A DNA stretch of 64,000 nt from Rariglobus sp041662485 (GTDB lineage: Bacteria > Verrucomicrobiota > Verrucomicrobiia > Opitutales > Opitutaceae). A program made the position numbers and the translations under genes. The notes beneath the pieces were generated by a model. It made no database searches and had not been told where the DNA came from. It saw only the letters and a list, made by a program, of their open reading frames with translations. Numbering within the stretch: position 1 is the stretch's first letter; every line of letters begins with the position of its first letter. This document shows positions 9,132 through 16,939 of this stretch, in pieces. The stretch covers positions 1 through 64,000 of the forward strand of contig JBAZSJ010000014.1 of assembly GCA_041662485.1 (NCBI GenBank). Reading direction: 5' to 3'.

Positions 9132-10169
9132 TCAGGGGGCGGACGGAGAAAACGGAGCGGCGGGGAGCAACGGCTTCAGGAATCGGGCGAGGTTCTCCGC
9201 CATGCGGTCGTGGCCGTATTCGGAGGGATGGAGGAGGTCGGAGGCGAGAAAGGTGAGATCGTCGATGATATCGGTGCCCTCAATCAGGTGGACGTTGCGG
9301 TCTTGGTTTTCTGCGGCGACCTGCCGGAGGATCGCGTTGAAGGAATCCTGTTTTTCGGTGGATATGTCGGGCTCGATCAACTGATGGGCGGCGTTCTGAA
9401 ACAGGGTGAGCAGGATGAGGGGCCGGCCGGGTTTGGCGGCGACGCATCGTGAGACCAGGTGGCGGACGCGTCGCCCGTATTCGTCGGGGCTGAAGGTGGC
9501 GCGCATGTTGATGCCCATCTCGAGCGTGGCGATGTCCCAGTTGCAACCGGTCGCGATGAACTCGGCGGCGGCCGGGTCCACGTAGCATGAGCCGGACAGG
9601 CCTTTGTTGAGCACGTCGACGCCGAGGCGGCGGGCGGCGCGATGGGGGTAGCCGTGACGGTAGGAGTGGGTGATGGACGAGCCGTAGGCGAGCCAGCGGA
9701 GCGCGGGCTTCTCGGCGGACAGGGGCGGGCGGACGGGGCTGCCGAAGGTGTCGATGCCGTGGAAAACCATGGAGCCGCGATCAAGGAACACGCGCCACAC
9801 GCCGGGGTGGAAGGCCTTGAAGGCGGCCTTGAGATGGATGGTGGCGAGGTTGTCGGGCGGGGTGAGCTGGAGGCAGTGGACGACGCCCGGGGCGAGCGTG
9901 TGGTGGGCGTGCTGGAAATCGCCTTTGTAAATCATGACCTCGGTGGTCCGGTCGAGCGGACGGAGGAAGACGCGGAGGTGGCGGGCTTCGGTGACGAAGC
10001 GGAGCTCCGCACCGGTGGATTCCTGGGCGGTGAGGAAACCGGGGGAGCCAAAGGTTTCGTAGACCTGCCGCGGATACCGCGTCAGGAGCCAGCCCTCGCC
10101 ATTGAGAGAGGGCTCGGGAGCCGGGACGTTGTGGAATTCGATGGAGGGGAGCGGGCGCGTGGTGAACAT
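9132..10169 (-). CDS. SGNH/GDSL esterase, probable carbohydrate acetylesterase
   Basis: 345 residues. The N-terminal 160 residues look like a beta-sandwich (VFLRPLDRTTEVMIYKGDF). An SGNH domain follows: block I AYGSSITHS (nucleophile Ser), Gly block GLSGSCYVD, block III LEMGINM with the usual Asn, and block V DLLHPSEYG with Asp and His. The beta-sandwich plus SGNH order resembles CE2 or CE3 carbohydrate esterases, so removal of acetyl groups from mannan is a reasonable inference. No clear signal peptide. It is the last gene of the minus-strand group that begins with the GntR/LacI regulator. Confidence 0.78.
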   Translation of the reverse strand: MFTTRPLPSIEFHNVPAPEPSLNGEGWLLTRYPRQVYETFGSPGFLTAQESTGAELRFVTEARHLRVFLRPLDRTTEVMIYKGDFQHAHHTLAPGVVHCLQLTPPDNLATIHLKAAFKAFHPGVWRVFLDRGSMVFHGIDTFGSPVRPPLSAEKPALRWLAYGSSITHSYRHGYPHRAARRLGVDVLNKGLSGSCYVDPAAAEFIATGCNWDIATLEMGINMRATFSPDEYGRRVRHLVSRCVAAKPGRPLILLTLFQNAAHQLIEPDISTEKQDSFNAILRQVAAENQDRNVHLIEGTDIIDDLTFLASDLLHPSEYGHDRMAENLARFLKPLLPAAPFSPSAP

Positions 10170-10248
10170 CAGAGAGAGCGGGAGCGTCTCCGCCGGAGGG
10201 GCGGAGACGCTTGAAGGCCTGCCTTGTCGGCGTTGGTGGCAACCCGGA

Positions 10249-12861
10249 CTACGGGGTCGCGGTCAACGTCATGACGTTGGAGCGGGCGGGGTTGCCGTGC
10301 CGGTCAAAGGCGACGGCCGTCAGGCGATGGGCGCCAGGCGTGGCGAGCGTGATCGTCGCCGCGTAGGGAGCGGTGTCGTCGATACCGACGGGTTTGCCAT
10401 CCAGGATGAACTCGACGAAGTCGATGGCCCCGCCGGTGTCGCTGGCGGTGGCGACTACGCCCACGGGCGCGGCGACCGTATAGCCGGTGCCACCGGTGGC
10501 CGTGTTTACGCTGACGGTGGGCGCCTGTTTATCGGGGGTTTCCACGACGAACTGATCGAGATAAACTTCATGGGCGGTATTGTTGGTCGGATAGCATTCG
10601 ATCTGGATCCGCTTGACTCGCTGAGTGCCATCGAAGCCTGTGCCGATGAATTGGCTGAGCGGAATTTTGATGTTCCGCCAGGTGCCATCGAGGGTGGCGT
10701 AGGCTGTGGTGGCGACTTTGGCGCTGTTGGTGCCCGCGGTCGTGATGAGGAATAGTTTGAGTGATGCGCCGACCGTGCCCTTGGCGTAAAACGAGAGCAC
10801 CTGGCCGGAGAGGGTATCGGCGGCGAGATTTACCCCGCCCTCGATATGCATGCCGGCTCCGGCGTAGCCTCCGGAGGGAATAGTGTAGTTGAGCCGGATG
10901 CTTTTGCTTCCCGAATAATGGGTGGCCGTTTCCGCGAAGTTCGTCGTGAGCAGGGCCGTGGCGGACTGGTAGACGTAGGAGTAGGAATAGGTCAGGCCGC
11001 TGGCGATGGCGTCGCCATACCATGTGAAGGGCGGCCAGTGGCCGGTGCCGGGCCCGTCGCCGTAGTTTTGAAGCACGGACATTTGCGGAGCCTCGTCATG
11101 GGCCGCACGCATTTCGGAGCTGAGCGAGTAGGTGCCCCACCAGGGGCCGCCGGCCCAGTAGGTGCCGCTGATCTGATTGGCTTGAAGGTAGGCCAAGGTG
11201 TTTTCGAGGACGGTGTTCCAGCGAGGGTCGGAGTCGGGCGTGCCAAACTCACCGATGTAGCCGCGCACGCCGTTGGTCTGGCACCAGTTCACGAAGCCGG
11301 TCAGGCGGTCAACCCCCACCGTGGGGTAGGCGCCTTCGCCGTCGTAGGATTGGTCGTAGATGCCGGAGCTGTCGTTGTCGAAATACTGGTGGGCCTCGAA
11401 GATGAGATTGTCGGCGGGGTCGGTCAGGTCGGCGAGGTTGGCGCTGGCGGTGAGCCAGGAGTGGGCCCCGCTCCAACTATCGCCGGGCACCAGGATGGCG
11501 TGGGTGGTGTCGACGGTGCGGATGGCGTTGATGGCGCCTTGGGCGCTGTCTTTCCAGGTGTAGGTGCCCATGCCGTGCGGCTCGTTCATCAGGCCGTAGG
11601 CCCAGAGGCAGTCGCGGGCCTTGAAATGGTCGGCAAGCCGGGTCCATACGTCGTTGAAGGCGGCGCGGGAAACCTGGGGGGATCCGACGATGTAGGTCGT
11701 GCCGGCGAGCGAGTAACGGCCGTAGTTGTGCAGATCGAGGATCACGCGCATGCCGCGCGCCTCGATGGCGTCGAACACGGCGTCAAGGCGCGCGAGTTCG
11801 GCGGTGTTGAGCGGGGCGAGCAGGGTGGGTTGGATTCGCTCCCATTTGAAGGGGAGACGGATCAACTCGAGCCCGCGGGCCTTGTAGTAATCGATATTGG
11901 CGGGGCTCGGGTAGATGTAGTTGGTGCCATAGGTGCCGGGAAGGACGGTGCCAGATTCAGCGCCGGAGAGATTGACGCCGATCATGGTCGGCGGCGGGAC
12001 TGCGCCGGAGCCGAGCACGGTAAAGGAGTCGGTGCCGTTGATGAAGAACGCCCGTTGGGCGGCGGTGAGGCCGGCGTAGGTGTAGGTGCCGGGAGGAAGG
12101 GCGGTGCCGCCGACCGTGACGGCGGCGAAGGTGTAGCTGAAGCCGTTGCTCAGGTCGAGGAGCCCGCCGGTGTTGAGGGTGAGCGAGGAGGTCGTGGAGG
12201 GACCGCCGAAGTTGGCGCGGATGTCGAGCTTGCCATTGTTGTTCACGACGAAGTCGCCGGTGCCGAAGGCTCCTGCGGTGGTGCCCGCCAGCACCCCTCC
12301 ATTGACCGTCCATGTTCCGGAGAAGGTGCTGGAGGTGTTCTGGACGCGGATCTCGCCGGTGTAGCCGCCGGTGTTGGTGGATTGAGCGATGGCGATGTTG
12401 CCGGCACCGGAGATCACGGCGTTGAAGGCAAGGATGCGACCGCTGTCGCCCGAGTTGAACGTGGCCGATTGGGACGCGGCGACCAGAACCGAGCCCAAAA
12501 TGGTGTCGGTGCCGTTTTCGCTCATCGCAAGCACGGCTCCGGACTCAAGGATGAAATTCGCGGTAGTATTGGTGGTTTTCACCACCAAGGTGGCCCCGTT
12601 TCTCATCGTGAGGGTATTGCCGACGAAGGCGCTGTTGGTGAAGTTACCGGTGCGCAGGGCGGAGGTGACGGCACCGTCGCTGATATAATCATTGCCGGCC
12701 GTGGGAACGGCCGCAGGCGTCCCCCATAGGGCGGTTCCCCAATGCGCCGTATCGGAGCCCGAATTTACGGTTTGGGTGACGGTAGCGGCATGGGCGGGGG
12801 CGAGGTGGAAAAAGGCCGCGAGAGTGGCGGCCACGAGCAGGGTTGGGGGCGTAGGGTTCAT
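10249..12861 (-). CDS. Secreted multidomain GH5 glycanase with autotransporter-strand N-terminus
   Basis: 870 residues from the ATG at 12861; an upstream TTG is less likely. A signal peptide ends near APAHA. Residues about 26-284 are a glycine/threonine-rich beta-strand region (GAGNIAIAQSTNTGGYTG) like autotransporter-associated strands. A GH5 barrel follows (IGVNLSG to about residue 590), with acid/base E427 in YGLMNEPHG and nucleophile E538 in YIGEFGTP. Then come a beta-sandwich carbohydrate-binding-like region (about 600-775) and a bacterial Ig-like domain (APTVSVNTA to the end). Endo-glucanase or endo-mannanase activity is possible. The N-terminal block is an inverted copy of the gene at 14864. 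Confidence 0.85.
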   Translation of the reverse strand: MNPTPPTLLVAATLAAFFHLAPAHAATVTQTVNSGSDTAHWGTALWGTPAAVPTAGNDYISDGAVTSALRTGNFTNSAFVGNTLTMRNGATLVVKTTNTTANFILESGAVLAMSENGTDTILGSVLVAASQSATFNSGDSGRILAFNAVISGAGNIAIAQSTNTGGYTGEIRVQNTSSTFSGTWTVNGGVLAGTTAGAFGTGDFVVNNNGKLDIRANFGGPSTTSSLTLNTGGLLDLSNGFSYTFAAVTVGGTALPPGTYTYAGLTAAQRAFFINGTDSFTVLGSGAVPPPTMIGVNLSGAESGTVLPGTYGTNYIYPSPANIDYYKARGLELIRLPFKWERIQPTLLAPLNTAELARLDAVFDAIEARGMRVILDLHNYGRYSLAGTTYIVGSPQVSRAAFNDVWTRLADHFKARDCLWAYGLMNEPHGMGTYTWKDSAQGAINAIRTVDTTHAILVPGDSWSGAHSWLTASANLADLTDPADNLIFEAHQYFDNDSSGIYDQSYDGEGAYPTVGVDRLTGFVNWCQTNGVRGYIGEFGTPDSDPRWNTVLENTLAYLQANQISGTYWAGGPWWGTYSLSSEMRAAHDEAPQMSVLQNYGDGPGTGHWPPFTWYGDAIASGLTYSYSYVYQSATALLTTNFAETATHYSGSKSIRLNYTIPSGGYAGAGMHIEGGVNLAADTLSGQVLSFYAKGTVGASLKLFLITTAGTNSAKVATTAYATLDGTWRNIKIPLSQFIGTGFDGTQRVKRIQIECYPTNNTAHEVYLDQFVVETPDKQAPTVSVNTATGGTGYTVAAPVGVVATASDTGGAIDFVEFILDGKPVGIDDTAPYAATITLATPGAHRLTAVAFDRHGNPARSNVMTLTATP
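12010..12786 (-). repeat. Inverted gene-segment duplication, arm 1
   Basis: The segment encoding residues 26-284 of the secreted GH5 is nearly identical, in inverted orientation, to 14945-15718. Runs such as VNSGSD, HWGTALWGTPAAVPTAGND and TNTTANFILESGAVLAMSE are shared, and the DNA is also closely matched. The arms are about 2.2 kb apart. Confidence 0.85.
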
Positions 12862-12965
12862 GGGATTTGGGGTGAAGAAAGCGGACAATGCAGTAGCAGA
12901 GACCGTCCGGGGAAGGACGGGGGGATTCGGGGGAACGGCGGACGGAAGACCGCAGTCCGGGGGGG

Positions 12966-13529
12966 TTATTGAGGGGAGGGGGTGAGCTTAATGTCGTCGA
13001 TGTCGAAGCGGCCGCCGTCGATCATCATGAGGGTGGGCATGACCTCCATGGAGACGGCACCGGGAGGAATGGTGATCGGGAGGGTGATCGGTTTCCAGTC
13101 GGCGGTGGTGCCGGAGAAGTTGGGGTGCTTGGGCTTGGTCTTTAGCTTGGCGCCCTGGGCGTCGAGGAAGTGCATGACGAGGCGGGCGTCTTTCCAAGAG
13201 GCGTCGCCCTTGACGACTTGGTCGAGGCGAACGCGGAAAGTGAGAGTGCAGGAGGTCAGGCCTGAGGGGAGGGGGATTTTGCGATAGGAAAAGACGGAGG
13301 CACCGGGCTGGGTTTGCTCAAGACGGAGAAAGTGGTTGCCGTCTTCGGCGAGCCACTGGACGCCGGCGGGCTTGGTCCAGCCGTCCGGCCAGTTGTCGGC
13401 GTTGGCGTCGCTCTCGAAGTCGGCAGTGAAGAACGGCGTGCCGGTTTGCGCGCGGGAAACGGAAGCGAAGGGCAGGAGGACGCACAGGGCGGCTCCGGCT
13501 GCAGATGTCAGGGGTAGGCGATGGTTCAC
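12966..13529 (-). CDS. Secreted carbohydrate-binding-like protein
   Basis: 187 residues beginning with GTG, with a signal peptide (AALCVLLPFASVSRAQ). The rest reads as one beta-sandwich: TADFESDANADNWPDGW, then alternating hydrophobic strands, ending GGRFDIDDIKLTP. This is the style of CBM4/9- or CBM11-type carbohydrate-binding modules. It is 12 bp downstream of the GntR/LacI regulator and about 100 bp upstream of the secreted GH5, so a binding partner for the same polysaccharide is likely. I cannot assign a family and no catalytic motif is visible. Confidence 0.7.
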   Translation of the reverse strand: MNHRLPLTSAAGAALCVLLPFASVSRAQTGTPFFTADFESDANADNWPDGWTKPAGVQWLAEDGNHFLRLEQTQPGASVFSYRKIPLPSGLTSCTLTFRVRLDQVVKGDASWKDARLVMHFLDAQGAKLKTKPKHPNFSGTTADWKPITLPITIPPGAVSMEVMPTLMMIDGGRFDIDDIKLTPSPQ

Positions 13530-13541
13530 GGGAGGAAGGAG

Positions 13542-14690
13542 TCAGGCCGGCGCGAGCGCGGCGGGCGTAGGGGTGGATTCAATCCTCCATGCGAGGCCGG
13601 GGAATCGCAGTGACGGATCTTCCGTGAGGAAGGAGCGGCCCTGGCAGCTTTCGCGCACGATCAGCGGCATGTCCTGCATTTCCTCGTAATGGGCGGGCTT
13701 GCCGGTGGCGAGGTCGAGGGCATTGCGCACGAGCTGGCCGGCGACATGGTTGTAGTTCTGCGCGACGGTGGTCAGGGGCGGATCGCTAAAGCGGCTGCCG
13801 TCGGTGTTGTTGAATCCGATGATGCGGTAGTCGGAGGGAGCGCACAGGCCGAGGCGGTGCATGGCGGTCATGAAGCGCAGGGCGTGGTCGTCATCGTAGG
13901 CCAGCACGGAGAGCCGGCCCTTGTGGGTGGCCCAGCGTTCGGCGAGTTGATTCATCGGGCTGGAGCCATCCTTCACCAGGCCGATGGCGTGGGGGATGTC
14001 GTTCGAGGCGCAATGCATGCTGAATGCGCCCAAGCGCTGCTGCAGAAAGCCATTGTCCGCATGGTCGGGGCCCAGGTAGGCGAGCAGGTCGTCGCCGTCG
14101 TGCCGAAGGTAGCTGCACAGACTTTGGATGAAAATGCGGGCGCGTCGCGTGGCCGAGTCGTTGTCGCCGATGCCGAACATGATCTGCGGGTGGGCGACCG
14201 GCAGGGAAGAGTTTTTGGCGAGCGCCAGCACGTCGCTGGCGCGGGACGGTTCGAACCAGGGGATCATCACGGATATGCATCCCTGCTCCTTCAGGAAATC
14301 GATCTGACGTTGCGCCGCAGGACCGTAATCACTGATCCAGCCGGAGGAGATTTCCAGGTTTTGGGTGGCGGCAACGCCGGCCACCGCCTGCATGATGCGG
14401 TGGGCGTAGGCATCGCTGTGCTGGGCGATCAACATGCCGATGCGTTTGTTGCTTGGTTCTGGAGTGGCGGCGGGGGTCTTTGAGCTTACAAACGTTCCAC
14501 TGCCCACTTTGCGCCAAACCAAACCCTCTTTCACGAGGCGTAGCACTCCGCGACGTGCAGTTAGGAAATTTACGCCGAGCTCGTCTGCCAGCATCCGCTC
14601 GGAGGGCAGCCGGGCGCCCTCCGGAAGCGTAGCTACCAATTGGCGCATCTTCTCCTCGACGGTCTGATACTTAAGCAGGGCGGTTTCCAC
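13542..14690 (-). CDS. GntR-headed, LacI-bodied sugar regulator (AraR type)
   Basis: About 382 residues from a GTG at 14690; a TTG at 14705 is an alternative. The N-terminal winged helix of the GntR family is clear (LPEGARLPSERMLADELGVN, then GLVWRKVGSGTFV). It is followed by a LacI-type periplasmic-binding effector domain (RIGMLIAQHSDAY, YRIIGFNNTDGSRFSDPPLT). This order is that of Bacillus AraR. It is the first gene of the operon with the carbohydrate-binding-like protein, the GH5 and the esterase. A pair of inverted TGnCAACACA sites lies upstream. Confidence 0.88.
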   Translation of the reverse strand: METALLKYQTVEEKMRQLVATLPEGARLPSERMLADELGVNFLTARRGVLRLVKEGLVWRKVGSGTFVSSKTPAATPEPSNKRIGMLIAQHSDAYAHRIMQAVAGVAATQNLEISSGWISDYGPAAQRQIDFLKEQGCISVMIPWFEPSRASDVLALAKNSSLPVAHPQIMFGIGDNDSATRRARIFIQSLCSYLRHDGDDLLAYLGPDHADNGFLQQRLGAFSMHCASNDIPHAIGLVKDGSSPMNQLAERWATHKGRLSVLAYDDDHALRFMTAMHRLGLCAPSDYRIIGFNNTDGSRFSDPPLTTVAQNYNHVAGQLVRNALDLATGKPAHYEEMQDMPLIVRESCQGRSFLTEDPSLRFPGLAWRIESTPTPAALAPA

Positions 14691-14722
14691 GATGCATGGA
14701 GACAATGAATCATTGGTGAAAA

Positions 14723-14802
14723 TGTCAACACAGCACTTTAATATTATTTAATTATATAATAATGAAAAAGTTAAATAAATTAAATATTTCGATGTGTTGC
14801 CA
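14723..14802. promoter_or_regulatory. Divergent AT-rich promoter region with paired inverted sites
   Basis: TGTCAACACA (14723-14732) and its inverted counterpart TGTGTTGCCA (14793-14802) frame a very AT-rich tract between the regulator and the PEP-CTERM gene. A TTGACA at 14815-14820 could be the -35 element of the rightward gene. Symmetric placement suggests one regulator, perhaps the GntR/LacI protein, acting on both directions. Confidence 0.45.
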
Positions 14803-14863
14803 TAAATTAATCCATTGACAAAATACTATATATATCAATTCTTCCGACGAGCCTTTATTCCCC

Positions 14864-15799
14864 ATGAACATCCCCCTGCCTCGTCCTTTCTTAGTCGCGT
14901 CCGCTTTCTTGGCGGGCTTCATTTTCGCCTCCTCGCTTCCCGCCGCGACGATTTTTCAAACCGTCAATTCCGGTTCGGATGCCGCCCATTGGGGAACCGC
15001 GCTGTGGGGGACGCCTGCGGCCGTTCCCACGGCCGGCAATGATTATATCAGCGACGGGGCCGTCACCTCCGCCCTGCGCACCGGCAACTTCAGTAACAGC
15101 ACCTTTGTCGGCGATACGCTGACGATGCGAAACGGGGCCAGCTTGGTGGTGAAAACCACCAATACTACCGCGAATTTTATCCTTGAGTCCGGAGCTGTGC
15201 TTGCGATGAGCGAAACCGGCACCGACACCATCCTGGGCTCGGTTTTGGTCGCCGCGTCCCAATCGGCCACGTTCAACTCGGGCGACACCGGGCGCACGCT
15301 CGCCTTCAACGCCGTGATCTCCGGTGCCGGCAACATCGCCATCGCTCAATCCACCAACACCGGCGGCTACACCGGCACGATCCGCGTCCAGAATACCGCC
15401 AGCACGTTCTCGGGAACGTGGACGGTCAACAGTGGCATTTTTGCAGGCACCACCGCCGGAGCTTTTGGCACGGGGGACTTCATTGTGAACAACACGGGCA
15501 CGCTCGATATGCGCGCCAACTTCTCCGGCACAACCTCTTCTTTGACGCTGAACACCGGCGGACTCTTTGACCTGAGCAACGGGTTTAGCTACACGTTTGA
15601 GACCGTGACCGTAGGGGGCACCGCGTTGAATGCCGGATCCTATGCCTACACCGATCTTTCGCCGACGTTGCAGGCGTTCTTCGTCAGCGGCACCGACACC
15701 TTCACGGTTTTGAGCAGCATTCCCGAGCCGTCGACCTATGCGATGGTGGGTGGGGTGATCGCACTGGTCGCCGCGGTTGTGCGTCGTCGTCGCTCCTGA
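14864..15799 (+). CDS. PEP-CTERM surface protein with autotransporter-associated strand
   Basis: 311 residues. It has a signal peptide (residues 1-27, ending LPAA) and a Gly/Thr/Ser-rich beta-strand passenger. The PEP-CTERM tail IPEPSTYAMVGGVIALVAAV plus RRRRS at 286-311 is the sorting signal recognised by exosortase. Function is probably structural or adhesive at the cell surface. Residues 28-285 are almost the same as the N-terminal block of the secreted GH5 encoded on the other strand, so one is a copy of the other. It is divergent from the GntR/LacI regulator. Confidence 0.9.
   Translation: MNIPLPRPFLVASAFLAGFIFASSLPAATIFQTVNSGSDAAHWGTALWGTPAAVPTAGNDYISDGAVTSALRTGNFSNSTFVGDTLTMRNGASLVVKTTNTTANFILESGAVLAMSETGTDTILGSVLVAASQSATFNSGDTGRTLAFNAVISGAGNIAIAQSTNTGGYTGTIRVQNTASTFSGTWTVNSGIFAGTTAGAFGTGDFIVNNTGTLDMRANFSGTTSSLTLNTGGLFDLSNGFSYTFETVTVGGTALNAGSYAYTDLSPTLQAFFVSGTDTFTVLSSIPEPSTYAMVGGVIALVAAVVRRRRS
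14945..15718 (+). repeat. Inverted gene-segment duplication, arm 2
   Basis: Partner of 12010-12786. The two arms bracket the CBM-like and regulator genes. Differences are scattered single-residue changes and one short length change (GGPSTTSS versus SGTTSS). Confidence 0.85.
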
Positions 15800-15863
15800 G
15801 CGATGCCGGGTGATACCGTCCCTTGGGACGGGATCGACCTGCGCGGAACTTTGAACGAGTCCC

Positions 15864-16582
15864 ATGAAAACCTTCCCCTGTTCGTCTTCTGTTTCCCGCC
15901 GGTCAAGCCTAGCCGGGTTCACCTTGCTGGAACTGCTCACGGTCATTGCGATCATCGGTGTTTTGGCCGCGATTCTGTTCCCGGTTGTGGGCTTCGCGCG
16001 TGCCAAGGCCAGGAATGCCCAATGCGTGGGTAATCTGCGCCAGATCGGGCTTGGGGTTCAGATGTATGTTGCGGACCACAAGGGCTGGCTGCCTTGCAAT
16101 GTCAGCGACCCCAGCAATCTTTGGCGTCACCAGGTGGAAACTTATTCCAATTCGCGCTCAAGATGAGACTAACGGAGCGGACGGCCCAGCGGTCCGTCCC
16201 TACCCAAGGCAGGATCATCTTGAACGCGAATTGGAATTACACTCCGAATCCCGGAGACAAGACGGTGTGGTGGTGTCCATCCGAGGAAATCGAAATCCCT
16301 GCGGACAAGTGGACCGACGCCAACTTCGCACCTAACGCCTACGGATTATATTTTAACTGGCGATACTGGCCGCAGCCGACCGGGAAACGAATCGGATTCA
16401 CGCCGATTCCCCTGAACGCGTTGCCCAATCCGGCCCAAGAGGTCGCCCTCCGGGACGCTTTCGTCACCACGACGGTGCGCTACTATGCCTATGACAATGG
16501 CTCTAACAATTACGACCGGCACGAGGGTCATGCCAATGTGCTGTATTACGACGGGCATGTGAATGCCGTGCCGCGGCCCTAG
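15864..16582 (+). pseudogene. Prepilin-like (H-X9-DG) protein gene interrupted by a REP element
   Basis: The first part, from the ATG at 15864, has a type IV prepilin leader and helix (GFTLLELLTVIAIIGVLAAI). It runs to QMYVADHKGWLPCN and stops at TGA 16164-16166. The second part, in another frame to 16582, contains NPGDKTVWWCPSEE and the C-terminal signature HEGHANVLYYDGHVNAVP typical of Verrucomicrobia/Planctomycete H-X9-DG pseudopilins. Removing 71 bp (16144-16214) restores one frame of about 215 codons. The break coincides with a REP-like insertion. The gene lies downstream of the PEP-CTERM gene. Confidence 0.8.
16144..16237. repeat. REP-like insertion (family F) flanked by a 23-bp inverted repeat
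   Basis: Arms 16144-16166 and 16215-16237 are reverse complements with one mismatch (core CCAATTCGCG..TCAAGATGA). The 48 bp between contain GGCCCAGCGGTCC and CCCTACC, the same core as repeats at 35638-35721 and 62035-62060. The insertion disrupts the prepilin gene. Confidence 0.75.
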
Positions 16583-16939
16583 GACGAGGCTCGGCCCCGG
16601 ATGACGCTAACCGCCGGTGTATACCGAATTGATGGGTTTGTTGGCGGAGTGCGCGTTGATGCTGGCCGTTCACGGGCTCGCGCGAAGGTGTCGGCGGTGC
16701 GTTCCGCAGAAGTCACGAGTCTCGGCGGCATGGTGGAGCAGTTGCGCGACGCATACGGCACAACCGCCATTCATCGACGCACTCGCGAGGGGGAGAACAT
16801 TGACTGCGTGGATTCCCGATCCTGGAAATCGCATGCGTGGGGTTGTCGGCATGAATCTCCAAGGCTGATGATCGCACCGGCGCCACGACGTTTACTTTGG
16901 CGCATCCGTGTTTGTAACGGCATCCAACGAATTTAATTT
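16583..16939. other. Gap without a convincing gene
   Basis: 357 bp between the broken prepilin gene and the next CDS. Short open frames exist on both strands but none has a recognisable motif or start context. It might be decayed coding DNA. Confidence 0.4.

Noticed and set aside
10846..12729. 627-codon open frame antisense to the secreted GH5
   Set aside because: Gly/Val-rich shadow with no motif; the sense strand carries a complete GH5 domain.
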